Of a stretch of 11,645 nucleotides of DNA, positions 1-6,638 are shown piece by piece (position 1 is the stretch's first letter; each line of letters begins with the position of its first letter). This DNA comes from Psychrobacter sp. (GTDB lineage Bacteria; Pseudomonadota; Gammaproteobacteria; Pseudomonadales; Moraxellaceae). Under the pieces are notes generated by a model. That model did no database searches. It was not told the DNA's origin and worked only from the letters and a program-made list of their open reading frames with translations. The position numbers and the translations under genes are program-made. The stretch lies in assembly GCF_030454045.1 (NCBI RefSeq), contig NZ_JAKDJE010000085.1:1-11645 (forward strand), read 5' to 3'.

Positions 1-51
1 TCGCCTAAAAAATAGTCGCTGTCAGTGCCATGGTCGAATGTTCAACACGCC

Positions 52-1194
52 CTAGATAACGGGATTAATCGTTGGAATTTTTTGAGTAGTACGGCCGTTT
101 TGTGGCGTCTCATTGGGTACTGCGGTAGACGGCTCATCACTTGCAAACTTAGGATTGTGTGTCTGCGTTTTGGGCGATACTGGCAAACCAATCTCAGCCA
201 AACTATCGGTCTGTCCTGATTGAATATTGTCACCCTCAAACAAACGCTCTTCATTATCACGAGCCAGACTGAGCGTTTCAAAATCAAACAGCTCACGATC
301 AGCTAGCTGTGATGGCGCCACGTTTTGCATGGCTTTAAAGATAGAGGCAAGACGCTGCGGATGCGCATCATCCCATTCGCGCAGCATATCGTTGATGACG
401 GCGCGTTGTAGATTGGTCTGACTACCGCATAAGTTACAAGGAATGATCGGGAATTCTTTTAATTTGGCATACTCGATGATGTCTTTTTCTTCGACATAGG
501 CCAATGGACGAATCAGCATGTTTTGCTTGTCATCGCTCAGCAGTTTAGGCGGCATGGATTTGAGCGCGCCACCATGAAACAGGTTCAAAAAGAACGTTGC
601 CAGCATGTCGTCGCGATGATGACCAAGCGCAATTTTGGTCGCACCAATCTGCTTGGCAAAACCATATAGTGAGCCGCGGCGCAGGCGTGAACACGCTGAG
701 CAATATGTTTTGCCTTCTGGCACCACGCTTTTGACAATACTGTACGTGTCTTTTTCTAAAATATAATGCGCAATGCCCTGCTCGTTTAGGTAAGCAGGCA
801 GAATATCTTCCGGATAGCCGGGCTGCTTTTGGTCGAGATTGACCGCAACGATATCAAAATGAATCGGAGCGATGCGTTTTAATAATAATAAAATATCCAG
901 CAAGGTGTAGCTGTCTTTGCCGCCTGATACGCAGACCATCACCACATCGCCATCTTCGATCATATTAAAATCACGAATTGCCCAAGATACTTGACGACGA
1001 AGCTTTTTTTGTAGCTTACGAAAGTGCGCTGATTCAGTCGGTGCTTGTGAGTCAGCAGCCCTATCCTCATTACTATCCTCTTCAGCGTCGGCCTCTACAC
1101 TATAACGATTAAAGCCTGCTTCATTAGACATATCATCAGACACATCGTTGGTCTGAGAAGGGTTGTCTGGCGTAAACAAGGTTGCTGTGGTCAT
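52..1194 (-). CDS. ttcA: tRNA 2-thiocytidine(32) synthetase TtcA
   Basis: TtcA is a cytoplasmic PP-loop ATPase carrying an iron-sulfur cluster. It adenylates C32 of certain tRNAs and replaces the oxygen with sulfur to give s2C32. The 380-residue product shows the PP-loop SGGKDS at residues 90-95, the family block AVNLDQKQPGYPE near 117-129, a CSAC pair (C165, C168), GHHRDD at 191-196 and IPCNLCGSQ with C253 and C256. In the family, the first pair and the last cysteine bind the 4Fe-4S cluster. The E. coli protein has 311 residues; most of the excess here is an acidic, low-complexity N-terminus (about residues 1-55), with a polar tail after about 310. The start at 1194 has only a weak ribosome site. 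An in-frame ATG at codon 22 (1131) is an alternative, since the conserved part begins only at about residue 57. The gene is divergent from queC. The function is certain; the exact start is less so. Confidence 0.96.
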   Translation of the reverse strand: MTTATLFTPDNPSQTNDVSDDMSNEAGFNRYSVEADAEEDSNEDRAADSQAPTESAHFRKLQKKLRRQVSWAIRDFNMIEDGDVVMVCVSGGKDSYTLLDILLLLKRIAPIHFDIVAVNLDQKQPGYPEDILPAYLNEQGIAHYILEKDTYSIVKSVVPEGKTYCSACSRLRRGSLYGFAKQIGATKIALGHHRDDMLATFFLNLFHGGALKSMPPKLLSDDKQNMLIRPLAYVEEKDIIEYAKLKEFPIIPCNLCGSQTNLQRAVINDMLREWDDAHPQRLASIFKAMQNVAPSQLADRELFDFETLSLARDNEERLFEGDNIQSGQTDSLAEIGLPVSPKTQTHNPKFASDEPSTAVPNETPQNGRTTQKIPTINPVI

Positions 1195-1223
1195 AAGTTA
1201 CTCAATATCTTTATAAGAATGAT

Positions 1224-1253
1224 TTTACTATAAAGCGATTTGCTATAAAGCAC
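1224..1253. repeat. Two imperfect 15-bp tandem repeats upstream of ttcA
   Basis: Positions 1224-1238 and 1239-1253 match at 12 of 15 bases. Both contain the 9-mer ctataaagc (1228-1236 and 1243-1251). They lie in the ttcA 5' leader, between the best promoter candidate (1293-1301) and the start codon. They could be a regulator site or a neutral duplication; nothing decides between these. Confidence 0.5.
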
Positions 1254-1274
1254 CGTCAATGATGCGAGATGGTC

Positions 1275-1291
1275 GCTGCTTTAAAAGCGGC
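1275..1291. repeat. Inverted repeat near the ttcA transcription start
   Basis: Arms gctgcttt (1275-1282) and aaagcggc (1284-1291) are complementary except for one position, which is G:T if folded from the plus-strand transcript, around a single central base. It sits where transcription from the predicted ttcA promoter would begin. It is more plausible as a DNA operator than as an RNA hairpin, because a one-base loop cannot form without opening the inner pairs. Confidence 0.35.
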
Positions 1292-1292
1292 A

Positions 1293-1301
1293 ATTATAAC
1301 A
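1293..1301 (-). promoter_or_regulatory. Extended -10 promoter for ttcA
   Basis: Read on the minus strand, 1301-1293 is TGT followed by a perfect TATAAT, that is an extended -10. At 17-bp spacing the -35 position reads TTCAAT (1321-1316), a weak match, as is common with extended -10 promoters. The predicted start is near 1286, giving a leader of about 90 bases before ttcA. Confidence 0.5.
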
Positions 1302-1417
1302 AATAATGCTAACAGATTGAAAAGATGACAGTAATACCGACTGTATTTTTATCAGGATATTATTGGATATGGCTTTGTCGCCTTTGTGACGCGTGATTGG
1401 TCGCTTCATGGTTCTGT

Positions 1418-1446
1418 AATAGCCGTATTTTTGCTAAAATAGCCGT
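1418..1446 (+). promoter_or_regulatory. queC promoter with flanking direct repeats
   Basis: An extended -10, TGC plus TAAAAT (1432-1440), lies 34 bases before the queC start codon. The -35 region (ttctgt, 1412-1417) is poor. The 9-mer aatagccgt occurs twice exactly 20 bp apart (1418-1426 and 1438-1446), once in the spacer and once over the end of the -10. Two copies about two helical turns apart on one face are a reasonable operator layout. No regulator is identified, and I see no preQ1 riboswitch in the short leader. Confidence 0.45.
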
Positions 1447-1473
1447 TTTCGTAAACCAATAATAGATACTACT

Positions 1474-2253
1474 ATGACTAACGTTACTTTGCAGAATCCT
1501 TCAATGAATCAAGCGTCCGATACCAACGATACTCCTCACAAAAACCAAAATGCCGTGGTGCTTTTATCAGGTGGTCTCGATTCGGTGACGTGTTTGTATT
1601 GGGCAAAGGCACGCTATGCCTCGGTGACAGCGGTCAGCTTTGACTATGGGCAACGTCATAATAGTGAGCTTGTCGCAGCAAAGCGCATTGCTGAGACAGC
1701 AGGCGTCAACCACAGAATTATCGACATTGATATCGCCCAGCTTGGTGGCTCATCACTCACCGATCACAGCATGATCGTACCAGACGGCGATACCGACAAA
1801 TTCCCTAATAAAAAGCGCGATGAAATCGATAACGATGCTATCCCTAATACTTATGTGCCTGCACGTAATACAATTTTTTTGTCTTATGCTCTAGCCGTCG
1901 CTGAAGTGACTGATGCCAATCATATCGTCATTGGGGTCAGCTCAGTCGATTACTCTGGCTATCCTGATTGCCGTCCAGAGTATATCGAAGCATTTGAGCA
2001 CATGGCCAATCTGGCGACAAAAGCGGGCGTTACCGGTCATCGCTTGTCTATCCAAACCCCACTACAAAAGCTGTCCAAAGCCCAGACTATTGAGCTTGGT
2101 CTCTCATTGGGCGTTGATTATGGACAAACGATTTCTTGCTACCGTGCCGATGTGAACGGACTTGCTTGCGGCGTTTGTGACAGCTGTGCGCTACGTCGTC
2201 AGGGCTTTGCTCAAGCTGGCGTCACTGACCCTACTCATTACCAAGCTGGATAG
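1474..2253 (+). CDS. queC: 7-cyano-7-deazaguanine synthase QueC
   Basis: QueC is a cytoplasmic zinc enzyme that uses ATP and ammonia to turn 7-carboxy-7-deazaguanine into preQ0, the precursor of queuosine at tRNA position 34. The 259-residue product has the PP-loop LSGGLDS (31-37), FDYGQRH (56-62), IPNTYVPARN (123-132) and the C-terminal zinc site formed by C222, C232, C235 and C238 in SCY...CGVCDSC. E. coli QueC has 231 residues; the excess is mainly about 25 polar residues before the first strand. The start at 1474 follows the -10 promoter closely. ATG codon 11 (1504) is an in-frame alternative, and neither has a strong ribosome site. No other queuosine gene adjoins it; its divergent neighbour ttcA is another PP-loop tRNA-modification enzyme. 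The function is certain. Confidence 0.96.
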   Translation: MTNVTLQNPSMNQASDTNDTPHKNQNAVVLLSGGLDSVTCLYWAKARYASVTAVSFDYGQRHNSELVAAKRIAETAGVNHRIIDIDIAQLGGSSLTDHSMIVPDGDTDKFPNKKRDEIDNDAIPNTYVPARNTIFLSYALAVAEVTDANHIVIGVSSVDYSGYPDCRPEYIEAFEHMANLATKAGVTGHRLSIQTPLQKLSKAQTIELGLSLGVDYGQTISCYRADVNGLACGVCDSCALRRQGFAQAGVTDPTHYQAG

Positions 2254-2294
2254 AGATACTGACTTTTTATCAAACAGCGGCATCAATCAACATT

Positions 2295-2309
2295 AGCGAA
2301 ACATTCGCT
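2295..2309 (+). terminator. Weak hairpin downstream of queC
   Basis: Arms agcgaa (2295-2300) and ttcgct (2304-2309) pair perfectly around a 3-base loop, about 40 bases after the queC stop. The tail is only tttca-like, with no proper U tract, so termination here is uncertain. Confidence 0.25.
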
Positions 2310-2390
2310 TTCATTAACACAGCACGTCGATATTGTATTTTTATCAATATACTTGCTATGGTATGGACAATCATTTTTGCCAATTGAATA

Positions 2391-2422
2391 GATTACATGT
2401 GATATAGGTTACATGAGATATC
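2391..2422. repeat. Two imperfect 16-bp tandem repeats
   Basis: Units gattacatgtgatata (2391-2406) and ggttacatgagatatc (2407-2422) are adjacent and match at 13 of 16 bases. They lie in the 275-bp spacer before the small secreted protein. Apart from a weak hairpin near 2295 and an isolated extended -10 (TGC TATGGT, 2354-2362), I see nothing else in this spacer. Confidence 0.55.
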
Positions 2423-2528
2423 ACCAATGATTCAGTCACTCACATATCAGTGATCCAGCTGTCTGTTGATTATAAAATCACATTGAATACCAGAGTCAAA
2501 AATTGACACTACCTGTAAGAGGATATTT

Positions 2529-2858
2529 ATGAAGTTATTGCCATTACTCCCCCTAGCCTTAGCGGCCGCGTTCGCAATGCCGCAGGCGAATGCTACTGAT
2601 ATTAAGCAAAGCAATATCAACTCATGCGTCGATGGCGCAGTTAAATATAAAGTCGCTAGTAAAAGTGATGCGATAAAGTTATGTAAGTGCACTATCGGTG
2701 TGCGTAGCAACATGACCATCGGTCAGATGTGGGAGATTGAGAGCTACGCAAAAGACAAAAAAGATCCTTCAAGCTTGCCTTATGTCAAAACCATGCAAAA
2801 AGACTTACAGCAGTGCACAGTCGGCTTAGATCTAAAGCAGCCGCAAAAACCTGCTTAA
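2529..2858 (+). CDS. Small secreted four-cysteine protein, function unknown
   Basis: I do not recognise a named family. The 109-residue product has a clear Sec signal peptide: short basic start MK, hydrophobic core about 3-17, and a likely signal-peptidase cut after Ala22 (ANA|TD). The mature part of about 87 residues is polar and lysine-rich and has four cysteines: C33, C52, C54 and C96. In the periplasm these could form two disulfides; a CxC pair could also be redox-active or bind metal, but nothing proves this. There is no lipobox, so it is probably soluble in the periplasm. The start is supported by a good ribosome site (aagagg, 2517-2522) six bases before the ATG and by the signal peptide beginning at codon 1. 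It is a single gene closed by its own terminator just downstream. Confidence 0.85.
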   Translation: MKLLPLLPLALAAAFAMPQANATDIKQSNINSCVDGAVKYKVASKSDAIKLCKCTIGVRSNMTIGQMWEIESYAKDKKDPSSLPYVKTMQKDLQQCTVGLDLKQPQKPA

Positions 2859-2878
2859 CAAGCATGCATTCGATATAC

Positions 2879-2906
2879 AAAAGACTGGCCATTGCCAGTC
2901 TTTTTT
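2879..2906 (+). terminator. Rho-independent terminator after the secreted protein gene
   Basis: A perfect stem with arms aagactggc (2881-2889) and gccagtctt (2894-2902), extended by two A:T pairs (2879-2880 with 2903-2904), a 4-base loop catt and a run of six T from 2901. It begins 20 bases after the stop codon. Confidence 0.92.
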
Positions 2907-2938
2907 GTTGCCAATGGATGAGCAAAGTGTAAAACTGA

Positions 2939-2967
2939 TTGTTTATTTCTCTTAATCTGCCTAGAAT
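2939..2967 (+). promoter_or_regulatory. Probable promoter of the peroxiredoxin gene
   Basis: TTGTTT (2939-2944), a 17-bp spacer and TAGAAT (2962-2967) fit a sigma-70 promoter, with a five-of-six -10. It follows the preceding terminator and would give a leader of about 90 bases before the peroxiredoxin start. No OxyR-type site is evident by eye. Confidence 0.42.
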
Positions 2968-3064
2968 AAGAAGATTCATCCTAAAATCAACGTAAACAAT
3001 CAAATCACAACCAACCAAATTATAAATAGAACCGATATAAATCAAAACAAATAAGGATTTTACC

Positions 3065-3562
3065 ATGGCAAAACCAACCACAGAAACGATCAACCTACCC
3101 GACTTTCCAGTGACCATCGTACGCAAACTTGCTGGCAACTTTATCCATGATGAGATCAGTCTCAAAGAGATGGTTGCCAATACAGACAAAGGCTTGATTC
3201 TTTACTTTTATCCAAAAGACAATACACCAGGCTGTACCACGCAAGCGACGGAGTTTACCTCACATCTTCATGATTTTGATGACTTAGGTTATGACATCGT
3301 TGGCGTCTCTCGTGACAGCGTTGAGTCACATGAGAAGTTCATCGATAAATACGACTTACAGATCCCACTTGTCAGCGACACTGATGAAAAGCTATGCCAG
3401 TATTTTGAAGTGATTAAAGAAAAAAACATGTACGGCAATATTACTTTGGGACTGGTGAGATCAGCATTTTTATTTGATAAAGAAGGCAAGCTGACCCACG
3501 CACAGCGTAACTTACGTGCCAAAGATTATACCAGTCGTCTACTCAGCATATTGGCACCATAA
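3065..3562 (+). CDS. Peroxiredoxin, Bcp/PrxQ type
   Basis: This thiol peroxidase should reduce hydrogen peroxide and organic peroxides in the cytoplasm using thioredoxin or another thiol. The 165-residue product has the thioredoxin-like strand ILYFYPKDNTPGCTTQ with peroxidatic C57, T54 and P55, and the family arginine R122 in LVRSAFLFD. The Bcp/PrxQ assignment rests on PKDNTPGCTT and on length (E. coli Bcp has 156). The resolving cysteine that many members have five residues after the peroxidatic one is Thr62 here. The only other cysteine is C111, 54 residues on, so the enzyme is either a 1-Cys form or uses C111. The start has a good ribosome site (aagga, 3053-3057). No clear terminator follows; the next gene, a flavoprotein disulfide reductase, starts 116 bp later, so partial co-transcription is possible. 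Confidence 0.93.
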   Translation: MAKPTTETINLPDFPVTIVRKLAGNFIHDEISLKEMVANTDKGLILYFYPKDNTPGCTTQATEFTSHLHDFDDLGYDIVGVSRDSVESHEKFIDKYDLQIPLVSDTDEKLCQYFEVIKEKNMYGNITLGLVRSAFLFDKEGKLTHAQRNLRAKDYTSRLLSILAP

Positions 3563-3678
3563 CCTGATCGTTATAACAGAGTACATTTTTGTCGCAAAAA
3601 CGATAAAACGCGCGAATATAAGGCTCTGAGTCACCGGTCAACACATACACTTACAATCCCTTCTTACTAGAGAATCAT

Positions 3679-5169
3679 ATGAATAAACAGTCTGGTACTA
3701 CTACTGATAAGGCGCCGCAAAAAATCACGCGCAACGTCTCTGTTGCCGTTATCGGTGCAGGCACGGCTGGTCAAAATGCCTTTCGCCAAGCGAGCAAAAT
3801 TAAAGACGATGTCGTCATTATCAATGAAGGGTTTTGGACCACTACCTGTGTCGCTGTCGGCTGTATGCCTAGCAAACTGCTGATTGCAGCCGCTGACCGT
3901 GCACACGATGCCAACCATTCTGGCGACTTTGGGGTTCATGCCACGGTAAAAATAGATGGCAAGCAAGTGATGCAGCGCGTGCGTGATGAGCGCAGTCATT
4001 TTGCAAGCTATATCAAAAAACAAGTAGATAGCTGGCCTGATCACAAAAAGATCGATGGGCGTGCTCATATTAACGAGCAAGGGTTAATCGAGGTCAATGA
4101 TGAGCTCATTGCCGCAGAGCAAATCATTGTGGCAACTGGCAGCTCACCTTTTATACCTGACGGTTGGGCTGACAAACTGGGTGACACGATGCTCACCTCT
4201 GATAGCGTGTTTGAGCTTACAGACTTACCCAAATCTATGGCAGTAGTAGGCGCAGGAGCCATTGGTCTAGAGCTTGCACAAGCATTTACGCGCTTGGGCG
4301 TAGAGGTTACGCTACTCAACCGAGTCAAACAGGTTGCTGGTCTCAAGGATAATGATATCAACCAAAAAGCCATCGAGTGCTTAAGTCATGAGCTTACCAT
4401 GCACTTGGGAAGCAAGATTACTGATGTGGGTCAAAAAGTAAATAAAGACACTCAAACTGCGTTTATTGAATATGAAGACAGTGCTGGTGAGTCAAGACAA
4501 TGGCAAGGCGACTGTGTCTTGGTCGCGACTGGTCGCCGCAACAACATCAAGCAGTTGGGTGTCGAACATTTAGGCGTTGAGCTCGATGACAAGAACCGCC
4601 CGAAAAACTTGAGTAAAAAGACGGGTCAAATTGGTGATTCAGATATCTATATCGTTGGAGACGCCAATGCTCACATTCCTCTACTGCATGTAGCGAGTGA
4701 TGAGGGCTATAGTGCTGGCAACATAGTCTGTGAAAATACAGAAGATGCCTATATCCGTCCGCCGGCTACTCCTTTTTCTATCGTATTTTGCTCGCCGCAA
4801 ATCGTCAATGTCGGAATGTCTCTACCCGAGATTCAAGAAGACCCTGAGCTGGAATTTGTCATTGGTCGCGTCAGCTTTGATAACCAAGGGCGCAGCCGTG
4901 TGATGGGCGTTAATTGTGGTCTGCTACATATCTATGGCTGCAAAAAAACCGACAGAATATTAGGCGCGAGCATGGTAGGCCCTGATGCCGAATACATCGG
5001 TCATATATTAGCCACAGCGATTACCAATGATTTGAGCATTAAAGAGATGCTTGACACGCCTTTTTATCATCCTACGATATTAGAAGGTCTGCGTACGGCA
5101 CTCCGTGACGTACAAGACAAAATGGAGATACCCTACCAATCGCAAGATACTCAAGAAGATAACTTTTAA
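3679..5169 (+). CDS. Dihydrolipoamide-dehydrogenase-like FAD/NAD disulfide oxidoreductase
   Basis: A 496-residue class I pyridine nucleotide-disulfide oxidoreductase. In order: FAD-binding GAGTAG (26-31); redox-active CVAVGC (C57, C62) followed by MPSK; ATG of the FAD fold (152-154); NAD-binding GAGAIG (191-196); the second FAD motif IYIVGDAN; and a C-terminal dimerisation domain with the active-site HPT...E (H464, E469). These are the residues of dihydrolipoamide dehydrogenases (E3). However, the text before the cysteines (EGFWTTTC) differs from the usual GGTCLNVGC of complex-bound E3, and no E1 or E2 gene is nearby. It is therefore best read as a stand-alone E3-like reductase of unknown disulfide substrate. 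The neighbouring peroxiredoxin makes a role in thiol redox plausible but unproven. The ribosome site is weak (agaga before the ATG), and no promoter stands out in the 116-bp gap. Confidence 0.9.
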   Translation: MNKQSGTTTDKAPQKITRNVSVAVIGAGTAGQNAFRQASKIKDDVVIINEGFWTTTCVAVGCMPSKLLIAAADRAHDANHSGDFGVHATVKIDGKQVMQRVRDERSHFASYIKKQVDSWPDHKKIDGRAHINEQGLIEVNDELIAAEQIIVATGSSPFIPDGWADKLGDTMLTSDSVFELTDLPKSMAVVGAGAIGLELAQAFTRLGVEVTLLNRVKQVAGLKDNDINQKAIECLSHELTMHLGSKITDVGQKVNKDTQTAFIEYEDSAGESRQWQGDCVLVATGRRNNIKQLGVEHLGVELDDKNRPKNLSKKTGQIGDSDIYIVGDANAHIPLLHVASDEGYSAGNIVCENTEDAYIRPPATPFSIVFCSPQIVNVGMSLPEIQEDPELEFVIGRVSFDNQGRSRVMGVNCGLLHIYGCKKTDRILGASMVGPDAEYIGHILATAITNDLSIKEMLDTPFYHPTILEGLRTALRDVQDKMEIPYQSQDTQEDNF

Positions 5170-5180
5170 CTGACAGCAAA

Positions 5181-5207
5181 GCCCAACTCTTAAATATGGT
5201 GTTGGGC
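5181..5207 (+). terminator. Hairpin after the flavoprotein gene, weak terminator
   Basis: Arms gcccaac (5181-5187) and gttgggc (5201-5207) pair perfectly around a 13-base loop, 11 bases after the stop codon. No T run follows, so this is not a standard intrinsic terminator. It may protect the 3' end of the transcript or terminate weakly. Confidence 0.3.
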
Positions 5208-5256
5208 GCACGCTTCATTGATGCTGCATTTGATTGATTTGACAACTTGAGGTAAT

Positions 5257-5324
5257 TTATCAATAGGTGTCTCATATAAATAGATACTTTTTATCAATAG
5301 ATATTTTTCATCAATAGATACCTC
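5257..5324. repeat. Four tandem 17-bp repeats upstream of the MscS-family gene
   Basis: Four adjacent units of exactly 17 bp: 5257-5273 (ttatcaataggtgtctc), 5274-5290 (atataaatagatacttt), 5291-5307 (ttatcaatagatatttt) and 5308-5324 (tcatcaatagatacctc). Units 2 and 3 match at 14 of 17, units 3 and 4 at 13, units 1 and 4 at 13. The core is caatagata. The array ends 30 bases before the channel start codon. A consensus TTGACA (5239-5244) lies just upstream but has no good -10 at normal spacing, while TATAAA (5339-5344) lies just downstream. An operator array or a slippage-prone tandem repeat are both possible. Confidence 0.75.
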
Positions 5325-5354
5325 ACACATCAGTTTTGTATAAACATACCTTGC

Positions 5355-6551
5355 ATGGACGAAGCAATGTCAATCGCTAGTGTTACCGACTTTTTTAAAG
5401 AGATCATTCGTGACTTGCATACTAGCCTCTATCTTGCGCTTGGCGGCTCTATCGATGAAGAGACACTCAACTGGTCCTCTCAAGCGGCAGAGCTTACAAG
5501 CACTGGTATAAAAATCCTAATACTGCTTGCAGTGTTGGGATTTTTTTATTGGCTGGCCAATTATATTCTTAGACAAAGTAAAACTAAGATTCGCTTAAAC
5601 GATCGCCGCACCAAAATCGTTCGCTCGACACTACGCTACATCTGGATTGTGGCTAGCCTCATAGCGATTATGAGTCAGATAAATATTGAACCAGAGACCA
5701 TCAAAGCCACAGCAAAAGCCAGCACGTGGGCTGGTATCTACTACGTGCTGTGGGCGTCATCGGGTCAGATTATTCATAAAGTTCTACAGCATTATGGACT
5801 CAACGCCTCGATAGAACAGCTGCTCAAAAACATCTTGTCCGTCCTCTTATTGGTACTTGGCCTCGCCAGCGTGATGGCTCAATTTGGTTTTGACATCGTG
5901 TCGCTCGTTGCAGGTTTGGGTATTGTCGGTTTGGCAGTGGGCTTTGCGGCTCAATCGACGCTTGCCAACTTCATTGCCGGTATTACTATTTTACTAGAGC
6001 AGTCCTTTCAAGTCGGTGACTGGATTCATATCAATGATACTGAGGGGCGCGTGGTGCTGATCGCGCTACGCACCACTCATATTCTGACGCGAGACAATAT
6101 TACTGTTATTATTCCAAACTCTAATGTTGCCTCCTCTGAAGTCATTAACCTAACCTCCAAAAACTTTATTCGTTTTGATATTCGTGTCCGTATTGCCTTC
6201 GAAGATGATATTGAGATGGCACGCCAAGAAATTTTGCAAGTACTGAGCGATACTGATGCAGTGCTCAAGCGTCCTGAAACTTCCGCCACAGTGGCTGAAA
6301 TCGGTGAGTATGGGGTGTTTTTTATCGTGCGTTTTTGGGTCAAGCCAGCAGCAGTGGCACGTATACCCAAAATCAAAGAAGTGCTGCAAGAAGAGATAAA
6401 AACTGCGTTCGACGCGGCCAGTATCTCGACGCCTTATCCGCATATGCGCTTGCTTATGCCAAAAGATGTTGACTACCCGATTGCCACCAAACCCTTTGCA
6501 ACCACCACTCAAGTGCTCTCAGAAGAGGCACCATTGGCACAAGACAAGTAG
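5355..6551 (+). CDS. MscS-family mechanosensitive ion channel
   Basis: An inner-membrane channel that should open under membrane tension to release solutes during hypo-osmotic shock. The 398-residue product has hydrophobic segments near residues 50-72, 92-108, 120-137 (weak) and 155-176. These are followed by the glycine/alanine-rich pore helix (about 181-212; LVAGLGIVGLAVGFAAQ, then the family-typical ANFIAGITILLEQSFQVGDWI). The cytoplasmic beta domain (about 213-280, with VIIPNS) and the alpha/beta domain to about 370 follow, then a polar tail. It is longer than E. coli MscS (286) because of extra N-terminal membrane segments. The start is ambiguous: ATG at 5355 has no ribosome site and would be nearly leaderless if TATAAA at 5339-5344 is the -10; ATG at 5367 (codon 5) is preceded by ggacgaa. 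The upstream spacer carries four 17-bp repeats. Confidence 0.93.
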   Translation: MDEAMSIASVTDFFKEIIRDLHTSLYLALGGSIDEETLNWSSQAAELTSTGIKILILLAVLGFFYWLANYILRQSKTKIRLNDRRTKIVRSTLRYIWIVASLIAIMSQINIEPETIKATAKASTWAGIYYVLWASSGQIIHKVLQHYGLNASIEQLLKNILSVLLLVLGLASVMAQFGFDIVSLVAGLGIVGLAVGFAAQSTLANFIAGITILLEQSFQVGDWIHINDTEGRVVLIALRTTHILTRDNITVIIPNSNVASSEVINLTSKNFIRFDIRVRIAFEDDIEMARQEILQVLSDTDAVLKRPETSATVAEIGEYGVFFIVRFWVKPAAVARIPKIKEVLQEEIKTAFDAASISTPYPHMRLLMPKDVDYPIATKPFATTTQVLSEEAPLAQDK

Positions 6552-6574
6552 ATCGTTTATTTTTATGTGTTTAG

Positions 6575-6606
6575 CTATCGCACCTTAAACCTATCGCACC
6601 TTAAAC
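6575..6606. repeat. Perfect 16-bp tandem duplication before rlmKL
   Basis: The unit ctatcgcaccttaaac occurs twice with no gap (6575-6590 and 6591-6606). The next 16 bases (6607-6622, catagccactttgaac) match at 9 of 16 in the same phase and may be a decayed third copy. The array ends about 17 bp upstream of the extended -10 of rlmKL. Confidence 0.8.
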
Positions 6607-6638
6607 ATAGCCACTTTGAACCATCCTACCGTGAATTA

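Noticed and set aside
1..51. T-run on the minus strand downstream of ttcA as a terminator
   Set aside because: A run of T is present on the minus strand near positions 10-15, but no stem precedes it within the available bases.
1441..1473. preQ1 riboswitch in front of queC
   Set aside because: The leader from the predicted promoter is only about 27 bases and shows no C-rich loop and A-rich tail pattern; queC alone is not proof of a riboswitch.
2785..3189. 134-codon minus-strand frame spanning a terminator and the peroxiredoxin start
   Set aside because: It runs through a clear terminator and parts of two real genes and shows no recognisable domain.
3586..3600. Hairpin tttttg-tcg-caaaaa after the peroxiredoxin gene as a terminator
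   Set aside because: The stem is almost all A:T and no T run follows it, so it would be too weak.
3679..5169. Calling the flavoprotein mercuric or glutathione reductase
   Set aside because: The C-terminal HPT...E motif, the CVAVGC centre and the absence of vicinal C-terminal cysteines or a heavy-metal domain favour the E3-like group.
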